Assembly: GCA_963753615.1 (NCBI GenBank)
Contig: CAVWCW010000033.1
Span: 8,599-72,598, forward strand
Origin: CAVWCW01 sp963753615
GTDB lineage: Bacteria; Pseudomonadota; Gammaproteobacteria; Chromatiales; Chromatiaceae
Direction: 5' to 3'
Length of the DNA: 64,000 nucleotides
How positions within the stretch are numbered: the first letter of the stretch is position 1; the number at the start of each line of letters is the position of its first letter. The translations under genes were made by a program, and so were the position numbers. Shown piece by piece: positions 8,678-17,350 of the stretch. The notes under the pieces were generated by a model that did no database searches, was not told the origin of the DNA, and saw only the letters and a program-made list of their open reading frames with translations.

Positions 8678-9701
8678 ATGACGCATCGAGAATCCCCCCC
8701 GATTACAGCACGGCTGGCTGGGCTGACGCTCGGTCTGGCTGCTTTGCCTTCTGCCGGCCGCAGCTACTGCAGTCACTCTCAAGATCGCCACCCTGCTGCC
8801 GGACGGCACCAGCTGGATGCAGGCGATGCGCGATGGGGCCGCGGAGGTGGAGAGCCGCACCCAGGGCCGGGTCAAGCTGCGCTTCTACCCAGGCGGCGTG
8901 ATGGGCAACGAGCAGAGCGTGCTGCGCAAGATCCGGGTCGGTCAACTCCACGGCGGCGCCTTCAGCGGCGGCGGCATGCGCCTGATCTATCCGGATTCCC
9001 AGGCCCTGGGCCTGCCCTTCCTGTACCGCTCCTATGCGGAAGTCGACGCGGTGCGGGCGCGGGTCGACCCGCAGATCATCGCCGGCATGCGCGAACGGGG
9101 CTACGTCAGCTACGGCATCGGCGAGGCCGGGTTCGCCTACCTGATGTCGAACCAGCCGGTGCGCCAGATCGACGACCTGCAGGGGCGCAAGGTCTGGGTC
9201 CCGGAGGGCGACCGCATCAGCCTGGCCGGCTTCGAGGCGGTCGGGGTCGCGCCGATCCAGCTCCCCATCACGGACGTGCTCACCGCCTTGCAGACCGGGG
9301 TCATCGACACCCTCGGCACCACCCCCACCGCGGCCATCGCCCTGCAGTGGCATACCCGGCTGAGCTACCTCACCGACCTTCCCCTGCTCTACACCTACGG
9401 CACCTTCTTGATTCAGGAAAAGGCCCTGAAGCGGGTCTCCGCGCAGGACCGGGCGGTGCTGCACGAAGTATTGGAGCGGCGGCTGCGGGCGATCGAACGC
9501 CAGACCCGCGAGGACAACCGCAAGGCGCTTACCGTTCTGGAACAGCAGGGTATCGAGATCCTGGCCCCATCCGCGGCCGAGATGGCGGACTGGCAGCAAG
9601 CGGTGGTGGCCGCGACCGACAGCCTGGCCGCGGATGGGGTGTTCAGCCAACAGATCCTCGACCTGTTGCGTCAGACCCTGCGCGAGTTCCGCGCCCGGTG
9701 A
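8678..9701 (+). CDS. TRAP transporter substrate-binding protein (DctP/TatP family), frameshift in signal peptide
   Basis: Periplasmic solute receptor of a TRAP transporter. The signal peptide begins MTHRESPPITARLAGLTLG, and the frame must shift once near 8735-8750 to reach LLPAAATAVTLKIATLLPDG. The mature domain shows DctP hallmarks: WMQAMRDGAAEVE, GRVKLRFYPGGVMGNEQ, LPFLYRSYAEVDAVR and GRKVWVPEGDRISLAGFEAVG. The last six or so residues overlap nothing; the stop overlaps the next start by GTGA. With TatT upstream, the substrate is more likely a hydrophobic or lipid-like molecule than a C4-dicarboxylate, by analogy with TatPT. Confidence 0.85.
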
Positions 9702-10189
9702 GCAGCCGGCGCTGGCTGCTGCGGCTCGCTGACTGGATCGGTCGCGCCGAAGACGCGCTGCTGGTGCTGCTGCTCGGCGCCATGATCACCCTGGCCGGCA
9801 CCCAGATCCTGCTGCGTAACTTTTGGGACATGGGCCTGAGCTGGGGCGAGCCCCTGCTGCGGGTCAGCGTGCTCTGGGTCGGCCTGCTCGGGGCCATGGC
9901 TGCCACCCGCGACCGCCGGCATATCCGCATCGACCTGCTGTCGCGTTTCCTGCCGCCCCGGCTGGCGGCCTGGAACCGGCGTCTCACCGATCTGTTCGCC
10001 GGCCTGGTATGCCTGTTGCTGGCCTGGCACGGGGCGCGTTTCGTGCACTACGAATGGCTCGACGGCAACCTGCTGTTCGGCGCCGTTCCCGCCTGGGTTT
10101 GCGAATCGATCATTCCCTTCGCCTTCACCCTGATGGGGCTGCGCTACCTGCTCGGACTGGGAGCACCGCCAACCGGGGACCAGCACTGA
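9698..10189 (+). CDS. TRAP transporter small permease (DctQ/TatQ)
   Basis: 163 residues. The GTG start overlaps the stop of the binding protein by four bases, and the stop overlaps the next start, so translation is coupled. Four membrane helices are expected and visible (about 18-40, 50-70, 90-110, 130-150), with the DctQ-type patch GLSWGEPLLRVSVLWVGLLGA and RDRRHIRIDLL. It stabilises the large permease in the inner membrane. Only the pair together with the large permease gives a working secondary transporter. Confidence 0.88.
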   Translation: MSSRRWLLRLADWIGRAEDALLVLLLGAMITLAGTQILLRNFWDMGLSWGEPLLRVSVLWVGLLGAMAATRDRRHIRIDLLSRFLPPRLAAWNRRLTDLFAGLVCLLLAWHGARFVHYEWLDGNLLFGAVPAWVCESIIPFAFTLMGLRYLLGLGAPPTGDQH

Positions 10190-11466
10190 TGCTCTGGGCC
10201 AGCCTGCTTCTGCTTCTGCTCGCCCTAATGGGGGCGCCCCTGTTCGCGGTCATTGGGGCCGGCGCCCTGCTCGGCATGTATACGCTCGAAGTCGACCTCT
10301 CGGTGGTGGCCATCGAGTTCTTCCGCGTCGCCGAGATGCCGATCCTGCTGGCCATCCCCCTTTTCACCTTCGCCGGCTACCTGCTCAGCGAGAGCCAGGC
10401 CCCCCAGCGCCTGGTGCGCCTGACCCAGGCCCTGCTCGGATGGCTGCCGGGAGGGCTGGCCATTGTAGGCTTGGCCGCCTGCGCCCTGTTCACTGCCTTC
10501 ACCGGGGCCTCCGGGGTGACCATCGTGGCCCTCGGCGCCCTGCTTTACCCGGCGCTCAAGCAGGCCGGCTACGGCGACAACTTCAGCCTCGGACTGATCA
10601 CCACATCCGGCAGCCTGGGACTGCTGTTCGTGCCCGCCCTTCCGCTGATCCTCTACGCAGTGATCGCCCAACAGCTCGGCATCGGCGGGCCGATCTCGGT
10701 GGACGACATGTTCCTGGCCGGCCTCTTGCCCGGGCTGCTGATGCTGGTGCTGCTTGCGGGCTGGAGCATGTGGAGCCAGCGCCATGTTCCGTTGACCGCC
10801 TTCTCCTGGCGCGAGGCCGGCGCTGCTCTGGCCAGAGCGGCCTGGGAGCTGCCGCTGCCGGTGCTGGTGCTGGGCGGGGTTTACAGCGGCTTCTTCGCCG
10901 TCTCCGAGGCGGCCGCGGTGACGGTGCTCTACGTGCTGTTGGTGGAAGTGGCGATCCTGCGCGAGGTGCCGCTGCGCCAGCTGCCCGGCATCATGCGCAA
11001 CTCGATGGTACTGGTGGGGGGCATCCTGGTGATCCTAGGCGTCTCGCTGGCCTCCACCAACTACATGATCGACGCCCAAATTCCGAGCCGGCTGTTCCGC
11101 GCCATCAACGAGCAGATCTCCAGCCCCCTGGGGTTCCTGATGCTGCTCAACCTGTTCCTGCTCGCCCTCGGCACCATGCTCGACATCTTCTCCGCCCTGG
11201 TGCTGATGGTGCCCCTGCTGCTGCCCGTGGCCCTGGGCTACGGCATCGACCCGGTGCACCTGGGCATCATCTTCCTGGCCAATATGCAGATCGGCTATTT
11301 CACCCCGCCGGTGGGCATGAACCTGTTCATCGCCAGCTACCGGTTCGAAAAGCCCGTGCTCCAGCTCTACGTCGCCACCCTGCCCTGGTTCTTTATCCTG
11401 CTGCTGGCGGTGCTGATCATCACCTACTGGCCCGCCTTGTCCCTGAGCCTGCCGGGCCGCCTTTAG
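10189..11466 (+). CDS. TRAP transporter large permease (DctM/TatM)
   Basis: 425 residues, about 12 membrane helices, inner membrane. It forms the Na+-driven translocation path for the substrate delivered by the binding protein. Family segments include IPLFTFAGYLLSES, ASGVTIVALGALLYPALK and ANMQIGYFTPPVGMNLF near the C-terminus. The ATG overlaps the small-permease stop. This ends the TRAP operon; a separate promoter-like -10 element and the TonB genes follow. Confidence 0.92.
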   Translation: MLWASLLLLLLALMGAPLFAVIGAGALLGMYTLEVDLSVVAIEFFRVAEMPILLAIPLFTFAGYLLSESQAPQRLVRLTQALLGWLPGGLAIVGLAACALFTAFTGASGVTIVALGALLYPALKQAGYGDNFSLGLITTSGSLGLLFVPALPLILYAVIAQQLGIGGPISVDDMFLAGLLPGLLMLVLLAGWSMWSQRHVPLTAFSWREAGAALARAAWELPLPVLVLGGVYSGFFAVSEAAAVTVLYVLLVEVAILREVPLRQLPGIMRNSMVLVGGILVILGVSLASTNYMIDAQIPSRLFRAINEQISSPLGFLMLLNLFLLALGTMLDIFSALVLMVPLLLPVALGYGIDPVHLGIIFLANMQIGYFTPPVGMNLFIASYRFEKPVLQLYVATLPWFFILLLAVLIITYWPALSLSLPGRL

Positions 11467-11530
11467 CGCCAACCGTTGCCGGGACTCAATACAATCCCAA
11501 GTCATCCCGGCCCGCCCTGGCTCGATCCCT

Positions 11531-11536
11531 TATAAT
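11531..11536 (+). promoter_or_regulatory. Candidate -10 box for exbB-exbD-tonB
   Basis: A perfect TATAAT occurs in the 114-base gap before exbB, 44 bases ahead of the GTG start. No good -35 box lies 16-18 bases upstream (CCCGGC-like sequence instead), so the promoter would need an activator or is weak. It suggests the TonB genes can be transcribed independently of the TRAP operon. Confidence 0.4.
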
Positions 11537-11580
11537 TTCAAGCAGAAACAGCAATCGACCGAAGGTTGGCGGAGGCGAGA

Positions 11581-12006
11581 GTGGAGCTTTTACGAGAATA
11601 TTTGGATCTGGGCGTTTTCGGCATTTTGGGCCTGATGAGCTTCCTCATGGTCTGGTTCGCCATCGAGCGAAGCATCTATTACCGTAAAGTCGACCTAGCC
11701 CTGTTCAGCCACCCGGACGAGCTCAATATCGAGCTCACCCGCAATCTCACCGCGATCTCATCGATCGGCAGCAATGCCCCCTACGTGGGGTTGCTGGGCA
11801 CGGTGCTGGGTATCCTGCTCACTTTTTATGATCTCGGGCAAGGGGGTGGAATCGACACCAACGCCATTATGCTGGGTCTGGCCCTGGCCCTGAAGGCCAC
11901 TGCCATGGGCCTGCTGGTGGCGATTCCGGCGATCCTGATATACAACGGCCTGCTGCGGCGGGTGGACGTGCTGACCGCTCGCTGGAACAAAGAGCACCGG
12001 TCATGA
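11581..12006 (+). CDS. exbB: TonB-system energiser ExbB (short form)
   Basis: 141 residues, GTG start with GGAGG five bases upstream. A first membrane helix (LGVFGILGLMSFLMVWFAI) and the conserved MotA/TolQ/ExbB block APYVGLLGTVLGILLTFYDL, then LGLALALKATAMGLLVAIPAIL. It is shorter than E. coli ExbB (about 244) and matches the compact ExbB type. It forms the proton-conducting stator with ExbD and powers TonB. The stop overlaps the exbD start by four bases. Confidence 0.9.
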   Translation: MELLREYLDLGVFGILGLMSFLMVWFAIERSIYYRKVDLALFSHPDELNIELTRNLTAISSIGSNAPYVGLLGTVLGILLTFYDLGQGGGIDTNAIMLGLALALKATAMGLLVAIPAILIYNGLLRRVDVLTARWNKEHRS

Positions 12007-12380
12007 AGCCATTCAACACCATCAATGTCATTCCCTTTATCGACATCATGCTGGTGCTGCTGGCGATCGTGCTCACCACCGCCACCTTCATCGCCCAAGG
12101 CAAGCTGGAGATCCAACTGCCCAAGACCCAAAACCAGCAGGCCGAGCTCGAAGAGAAGCGCATCGAGCTGGCGATAGCGGAAGACGAGCAGATCTACCTG
12201 CGCGAGCAGCCAATCGAACTGGAGCAATTGGACGCGGAGTTGGAGGGGCTGGCCAAGACCTCGCCGATCGTTCTGAGGGTGGACACCCGAGTGCCCTTCG
12301 GGCGCTTCGTCTCGGTGGTGGACATCCTCAAGCTGCACCAACTGGAGAAGCTCAGCATCCTGACCGAAGAGGGCCGATGA
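12003..12380 (+). CDS. exbD: Biopolymer transport protein ExbD
   Basis: 125 residues. One membrane helix near the N-terminus with the essential Asp: NVIPFIDIMLVLLAIVLTTA (the Asp in FIDIML is the proton-carrying residue of the family). The periplasmic domain follows, ending FVSVVDILKLHQLEKLSILTE. It pairs with ExbB and TonB; starts overlap both neighbours, so the three proteins are made together. Length is normal. Confidence 0.92.
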   Translation: MKPFNTINVIPFIDIMLVLLAIVLTTATFIAQGKLEIQLPKTQNQQAELEEKRIELAIAEDEQIYLREQPIELEQLDAELEGLAKTSPIVLRVDTRVPFGRFVSVVDILKLHQLEKLSILTEEGR

Positions 12381-13312
12381 AAAGGCAATCGCCTCGACGC
12401 CACGGAAGGGTGTCGGGCTTCATCGTTTCCGCCCTGATCCACCTGGGACTGGTGGGAGTAATCCTGCTCGGGGTGCGGGATCAAGGCAGCCCAGGCACCG
12501 AGGGCGGCGGCCAAATGGTGCCGATAGGCCTGGACATGTTCGAGAGCCGCTTGGCCTCGGTGGTGAGCAGCGGGCCGCCCGTCCAGCCCGAGTCGGAACC
12601 CGAACCTATCCCTGAGCCCGAGTCGGCGCCTTTGCCTGAGCCGGTACCGGAACCCTTGCCTGAACCTGAACCTGAGCCCGAACCGGAGCCTGAGCCTGTA
12701 GCCGACCCGGAACCGGAGTCTGTTGCAGAGCCCGAACCGGAGCCTGAGCCTGTTGCAGAGTCCGCGCCAAAGACGGAGCCGAAAACCAAGCCAAAACCCC
12801 AACCAAAGCCAAAGCCAACGGCTCGACCGAAGCCCCAACCCAAACCGCAGCCCCAGCCTCCGCCCAAGCCAGAGTCCGTGGCCGAGACTGTCGCAGCTGC
12901 CAGCCCGCAGCCGGCGGCCACCCGTACCCGGGCCGAAGCCGACCGTCCGGAGTCGCTCGAGGCGGGCGAGACCGCGGACGCCGGCCAATCCCAGGCCGCG
13001 CTGGGTTTCGCCGAAATCGCGGCCTGGGAGAGCCGGTATCTGGACGGCCTGCGCCGCGCCATCGAAAAGAATCGCTACTACCCGCGCAAGGCCCACCGAC
13101 GGGGCCGGGAAGGTCAGGTGTTGGTGTCCTTCGTGGTGCAGGCCGACGGCCGCATCACCGACATTCGGATCAGCGAGGGCTCCGACTGGCGCTCCCTCGA
13201 CAAGGCCGCGGTGGACGCCCTGGAACGGCTGGGGCGCTACGAACCCATTCCCGCTGCCTTCGGCCGCAAGCAATGGGCCCTGCGGGTGCCGATCAACTTC
13301 GCGCTCAAATAG
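12377..13312 (+). CDS. tonB: Energy transducer TonB
   Basis: 311 residues. An N-terminal membrane anchor (about 14-33), then a long Pro-Glu-rich stretch (about residues 70-115, EPEPEPEPEP-type) and a Pro-Lys-rich stretch (about 130-165), which span the periplasm, and a C-terminal TonB domain (about 220-311) with YYPRKAHRRGREGQVLVSFVV and a final RVPINFALK. It transfers proton-motive energy to outer-membrane TonB-dependent receptors. No receptor gene lies within the window. The low-complexity DNA of the repeat stretch should not be mistaken for a CRISPR array. Confidence 0.92.
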   Translation: MKRQSPRRHGRVSGFIVSALIHLGLVGVILLGVRDQGSPGTEGGGQMVPIGLDMFESRLASVVSSGPPVQPESEPEPIPEPESAPLPEPVPEPLPEPEPEPEPEPEPVADPEPESVAEPEPEPEPVAESAPKTEPKTKPKPQPKPKPTARPKPQPKPQPQPPPKPESVAETVAAASPQPAATRTRAEADRPESLEAGETADAGQSQAALGFAEIAAWESRYLDGLRRAIEKNRYYPRKAHRRGREGQVLVSFVVQADGRITDIRISEGSDWRSLDKAAVDALERLGRYEPIPAAFGRKQWALRVPINFALK

Positions 13313-13331
13313 GGTCGACCAAGCGCCGGCC

Positions 13332-14228
13332 TCAGCCGAGTTGCTCTTCGAGGCATTGGGTCAGCGAGTAGCGCCAGTCCGGCAAGGCCAGGGCGAAGGT
13401 ATCTTGGAAGTGCTGATTGTCGAGCACCGAATAGGCGGGACGCCGGGCCGGGGTGGGATAGTCAGCGCTGGGAATGGACGCGAGCCTGGCGCGGTACTCC
13501 CCCGCCTCCCAGATGGCGCGGGCAAAGCCGTACCAGCTGGTTTGGCCGCCGCCGCTGAGGTGGTAGAGGCCGCGCACCGCTTGTAGATCAAGGCGGCCGG
13601 CCAGGGTCTGGGCCAGAATCTGGGCGCTCACCTCGGCCAGCATGCGGCTCCAGGTGGGCGCACCGATCTGGTCGTCCACCACATTGACCTGATCGCGTTC
13701 GCGGAACAGGCGCTGCATGGTGAGCAGGAAGTTCTGACCGCGGCCCCCATAGACCCAGCTGGTGCGCAAGATCACCGCAGCCGCCCCGGTCTCCAGCAGT
13801 TGGCGCTCTCCGGCGAGTTTGGTCTCGCCGTAGACGCCCAGCGGGGCCGGCTCGTCGGCTTCCCGGTAAGGGCGTTGGGCATCGCCGGCGAACACGAAGT
13901 CGGTGGAGTAGTGCAGCACCCCGGCCCTCAGACGCAATGCCTGCTCGCCAATCACGCCGCAGGCGTCGGCATTGATCCGGCGCGCCAGATCGGGCTCGGC
14001 CTCTGCCTTGTCCACCGCGGTGTAGGCGGCGGCGTTGACGATCAACCGCGGCGCGGTCTCGGCGATCAGGCGCTCCAGGGCGGCGGCGTCGGTCAGATCC
14101 ACCACCGGGCCGTACTTGCCGCAGATGGAAGCGGCCACCACCTCCCCCAACGGCGCCAGCGTGCGCATCAGCTCCCAGCCCACCTGGCCGGTGCCGCCGA
14201 TCAGCAGAATCCGGGGGCGCGAGCTCAT
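13332..14228 (-). CDS. rfbD: dTDP-4-dehydrorhamnose reductase
   Basis: 298 residues. Last step of dTDP-L-rhamnose synthesis, using NAD(P)H. The Rossmann motif GGTGQVG is near residue 10; YSTDFVFAGD and the YGETKLAGE stretch (YxxxK) carry the short-chain catalytic residues. It is the last gene of the rfbBACD run and overlaps the rfbC stop by four bases. The gene converges with tonB, with only 19 bases between the stops and no terminator visible. Confidence 0.93.
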   Translation of the reverse strand: MSSRPRILLIGGTGQVGWELMRTLAPLGEVVAASICGKYGPVVDLTDAAALERLIAETAPRLIVNAAAYTAVDKAEAEPDLARRINADACGVIGEQALRLRAGVLHYSTDFVFAGDAQRPYREADEPAPLGVYGETKLAGERQLLETGAAAVILRTSWVYGGRGQNFLLTMQRLFRERDQVNVVDDQIGAPTWSRMLAEVSAQILAQTLAGRLDLQAVRGLYHLSGGGQTSWYGFARAIWEAGEYRARLASIPSADYPTPARRPAYSVLDNQHFQDTFALALPDWRYSLTQCLEEQLG

Positions 14229-14791
14229 GCCGCACCCTCGAATCTAGGCAAGCGCTCAACCGCAATCTCGCTCAGGCGCGGGGCCTCGCGGTCCTTGTCG
14301 GCGAGCTGGGGCTCGCCGCCATAGTGCCAGTCGACGCCTAGATCGGGATCGTTCCAGAGCACGCTGAACTGGGTCTCGGGGTGATAATAGTCGGTGCACT
14401 TGTAGGCGAACAGGGCCTCGTCGCTGAGCACGCAGTAGCCGTGGGCAAAGCCCTCGGGGACCCAGAACTGGCGATGGTTGACGCCGCTCAGGTGCACCCC
14501 GACCCATTGCCCGAAGTGGGGTGAGCCTTGGCGTATGTCCACCGCCACGTCATAGACCTCACCGCGCAGGACCTGCACCAGCTTGCCCTGAGAATGGGGA
14601 TTCTGCACGTGCAGCCCACGCAACACGCCCTGCCGGGAATAAGCCAGGTTGTCCTGCACGAAATCGAGCTCGAGCCCGGCGTCGGCGGTGCGCTGGCGCT
14701 GCCAGGTCTCGGTGAACCAGCCGCGCTCGTCGCCGAAAATCCGGGGCTCGATGATCAGCAACCCTGGGATCTTGGTCTCGACGATGTTCAT
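14225..14791 (-). CDS. rfbC: dTDP-4-dehydrorhamnose 3,5-epimerase
   Basis: 188 residues, cupin fold. The catalytic region RGLHVQNPHSQGKLVQVLRG contains the family's His, and VPEGFAHGY is the second signature. It epimerises dTDP-4-keto-6-deoxyglucose before RfbD. Both ends overlap the neighbours by four bases, so translation is coupled. Length is as usual (about 185). Confidence 0.95.
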   Translation of the reverse strand: MNIVETKIPGLLIIEPRIFGDERGWFTETWQRQRTADAGLELDFVQDNLAYSRQGVLRGLHVQNPHSQGKLVQVLRGEVYDVAVDIRQGSPHFGQWVGVHLSGVNHRQFWVPEGFAHGYCVLSDEALFAYKCTDYYHPETQFSVLWNDPDLGVDWHYGGEPQLADKDREAPRLSEIAVERLPRFEGAA

Positions 14792-15675
14792 GGCGTCTTG
14801 CTCCGCCGCGCCAGGTCGAGCAGGTACTGGCCGTAGCTGTTCTGGCGCAGGGACTCCCCCAGGGCCTGCAGGCGCTCCTTGCTGATCCAGCCGGCACTGT
14901 AGGCGATCTCTTCCGGGCAGCAGATTTTCATACCCTGGCGCTGCTCGATGGTCTCGATAAAGCTTCCGGCCATCATCAGCGACTCGTGGGTGCCGGTATC
15001 CAGCCAGGCCACGCCGCGCCCGAGCCGCAGCAGGTGCAGCCTACCCCGCTCCAGATAGGCGCGATTGAGGTCGGTGATCTCCAGTTCACCGCGCTTCGAC
15101 GGCTTGAGCGCCGACGCCAACTCGGAGACCTCGCCATCGTAGAAATAGAGGCCGGTGATGGCATAGCTGGACTTGGGCTTGCTGGGCTTTTCCTCCAACC
15201 CGACCACCCGCCCGTCGGCGTCGAATTCGGCCACCCCGTAGCGCTCTGGGTCGCGCACCCGGTAGCCGAAGATGGTGGCGCCCTGACCGCGTTGGGCGGC
15301 CTCCCGGAGGTGTTCCACCAGGCCATGCCCGTAGAAGATATTGTCGCCCAGGATCAGACAGCAGGGATCGCCGTCCAGGAACTCACGGCCGATGATAAAG
15401 GCCTCCGCCAGCCCGTTGGGCTCGGGCTGAACCGCGTACTGGAGGCGGATGTTCCACTGGGAGCCGTCGCCCATCAGCCCACGGTAGGCGCCGGCGTCAT
15501 GGGGCGTGGTGATGATCAGAATGTCGCGGATGCCCGCCAGCATCAGGATGCCCAGCGGGTAGTAGATCATCGGCTTGTCGTAGACCGGCAGCAACTGCTT
15601 GCTGACCGAACGCGTGAGGGGGTAGAGCCGGGTGCCGGAGCCGCCGGCCAGGATGATGCCTTTGGTGTTGCTCAT
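14788..15675 (-). CDS. rfbA: Glucose-1-phosphate thymidylyltransferase
   Basis: 295 residues, cytosolic. It joins glucose-1-phosphate to dTTP to give dTDP-glucose, the first step of the pathway. The nucleotide-binding motif GGSGTRLYPLTRSVSKQLLP is at residues 11-30, and ILGDNIFYGHG is the metal and nucleotide signature. It sits 27 bases after rfbB and overlaps rfbC by four bases. Confidence 0.95.
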   Translation of the reverse strand: MSNTKGIILAGGSGTRLYPLTRSVSKQLLPVYDKPMIYYPLGILMLAGIRDILIITTPHDAGAYRGLMGDGSQWNIRLQYAVQPEPNGLAEAFIIGREFLDGDPCCLILGDNIFYGHGLVEHLREAAQRGQGATIFGYRVRDPERYGVAEFDADGRVVGLEEKPSKPKSSYAITGLYFYDGEVSELASALKPSKRGELEITDLNRAYLERGRLHLLRLGRGVAWLDTGTHESLMMAGSFIETIEQRQGMKICCPEEIAYSAGWISKERLQALGESLRQNSYGQYLLDLARRSKTP

Positions 15676-15702
15676 GCGTAATCTCTGCTGCGGGGTCGGG
15701 GG

Positions 15703-16761
15703 TCAGTCAGTACGGCCCAGGCGCTCACCTTGATAGCTGCCGTCGAGGACCCGTTGACACCAGTCCTGGTGCTCCAGGTACCAGCTTAGGGTGCGGCGCA
15801 GGCCGCTCTCGAAGCTCTCCCAGGGCTCCCAGCCCAACTCGCGCTTGAGCTTGGAGGCATCGATGGCGTAGCGCCGATCGTGGCCCGGACGGTCGGCGAC
15901 GAAGGTCTTGAGCCGGGCGTGGGGCCGATAGGGGGCGTCGGGCATCAACTCGTCGAGGGCGGCGCAGAGGGCGTCTACCACCTCCAGGTTGGTCTTTTCG
16001 CTGTTGCCGCCCACGTTGTAGACCTCGCCCGGGGTGCCGGCCTCGAGCACCCGCCAGATCGCCCGGCAATGATCCTCCACATACAGCCAGTCGCGCACAT
16101 TGGCGCCGTCGCCGTAGATCGGCAACGGTTTGCCCGTCAAGGCATTCTGAATGAACAGAGGGATCAGCTTTTCGGGGAACTGGTAGGGGCCATAGTTGTT
16201 GGAGCAGTTGGTGGTGAGCACCGGCAGGCCATAAGTATGGTGCCAGGCCCGCACCAAGTGGTCGGAGGCCGCCTTGGAGGCAGAGTAGGGGGAATTGGGA
16301 GCATACGGGGTAGTCTCGGTGAACAGCCCCTCGGGCCCCAGGGAGCCGTAGACTTCGTCGGTGGACACGTGCAGAAACCGGAACGCCGCCTTCTTCTCTT
16401 CCGACAGCCCGTTCCAGTAATCGCGGGCGCAATCGAGCAGATTGAAGGTGCCGAGCACATTGGTCCCGATAAAGGCGGCCGGGCCGTCGATCGAACGATC
16501 GACATGGCTCTCGGCGGCGAAGTTGACGATGGCGTCGGGCCGCTGATCGGCCAGCAGCCGGGTCACCAGTTCGCGGTCGCCAATGTCCCCGTGCACGAAC
16601 TCGTGCCGCGGATCGCCCTGCAGCGGGGCCAGGGTGTCGAGATTGCCGGCATAGGTCAGGGCGTCCAGGTTGACCACCCGAGCCGAGCCGTCGCCGATCA
16701 CGAAATGCACGAAATTGCCGCCGATAAAGCCGGCGCCGCCGGTCACCAGGATCGTTTTCAC
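15703..16761 (-). CDS. rfbB: dTDP-glucose 4,6-dehydratase
   Basis: 352 residues. The N-terminal Rossmann motif TGGAGFIGGNF, the catalytic STDEVYG and YSASKAASDHL (Tyr and Lys), and the C-terminal substrate-binding half are all present. The start is a GTG at 16761 with AAGG eight bases upstream; no ATG gives the family's usual first residues (VKTILVTGG), so this is chosen. It is the first gene of rfbBACD. Rhamnose made here probably goes into O-antigen or exopolysaccharide. Confidence 0.93.
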   Translation of the reverse strand: MKTILVTGGAGFIGGNFVHFVIGDGSARVVNLDALTYAGNLDTLAPLQGDPRHEFVHGDIGDRELVTRLLADQRPDAIVNFAAESHVDRSIDGPAAFIGTNVLGTFNLLDCARDYWNGLSEEKKAAFRFLHVSTDEVYGSLGPEGLFTETTPYAPNSPYSASKAASDHLVRAWHHTYGLPVLTTNCSNNYGPYQFPEKLIPLFIQNALTGKPLPIYGDGANVRDWLYVEDHCRAIWRVLEAGTPGEVYNVGGNSEKTNLEVVDALCAALDELMPDAPYRPHARLKTFVADRPGHDRRYAIDASKLKRELGWEPWESFESGLRRTLSWYLEHQDWCQRVLDGSYQGERLGRTD

Positions 16762-16810
16762 CCACACCGCCTTGCTAGGTTTAGTTCGAAGATCGGGCCC
16801 CGTCGGGCGG

Positions 16811-17311
16811 CTAGAACGGAATGTCGTCGTCGAAGCCGCTGTCGGGGTCGCCCGCAGGGGCCGGGGCTCCACCACCACCGCCCGCCGCGGGTCGCTGGGG
16901 CGCCCGGGCGCCGTCGCGGGCAGGCGCGCCCGCGGCGGCCCCGCTGCCGGCGAAATCGCTGCTCCCTCCCCCACCGCGGCTGTCGAGCATCTGCATCTCG
17001 TTGGCGACGATCTCGGTAGTGTAGCGGTCCTGGCCGTCCTGGCCCTGCCACTTGCGGGTGCGCAGGGAGCCCTCGATATACACCTTGCTGCCCTTGCGCA
17101 GGTATTCGCCGGCGATCTCCCCAAGGCGGTTGAAACAAACCACCCGGTGCCATTCCGTGCGCTCCTGCATCTCGCCGGTGTTCTTGTCCTTCCAGGACTC
17201 GCTGGTGGCGATGGCCAGATTGGCTACCGCACCGCCGCTGGGCATGTATCTGGTCTCCGGGTCTTTGCCCAGATTCCCGATCAGAATTACCTTGTTGATG
17301 CCTCTGGCCAT
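16811..17311 (-). CDS. ssb: Single-stranded DNA-binding protein
   Basis: 166 residues. The OB fold (about residues 4-110) starts MARGINKVILIGNLGKDPETRY, with WHRVVCFNRLGEIAGEYLRKG. A Gly/Ala/Pro-rich linker follows, and the tail ends DDDIPF, the conserved acidic tip that recruits repair and replication proteins. It sits between rfbB and the MFS gene, all on the minus strand, and divergent uvrA lies just beyond; ssb beside uvrA is a common gammaproteobacterial arrangement. Confidence 0.95.
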   Translation of the reverse strand: MARGINKVILIGNLGKDPETRYMPSGGAVANLAIATSESWKDKNTGEMQERTEWHRVVCFNRLGEIAGEYLRKGSKVYIEGSLRTRKWQGQDGQDRYTTEIVANEMQMLDSRGGGGSSDFAGSGAAAGAPARDGARAPQRPAAGGGGGAPAPAGDPDSGFDDDIPF

Positions 17312-17350
17312 GATAGTAAATCCATCCTCTGTCGATCTGATTTATTGGCT

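Noticed and set aside
12596..12890. Repetitive DNA of short GAACC/GAGCC-type units that might suggest a CRISPR or satellite
   Set aside because: It encodes the Pro-Glu and Pro-Lys stretch of TonB in one frame; the units are too short and irregular for a CRISPR array.
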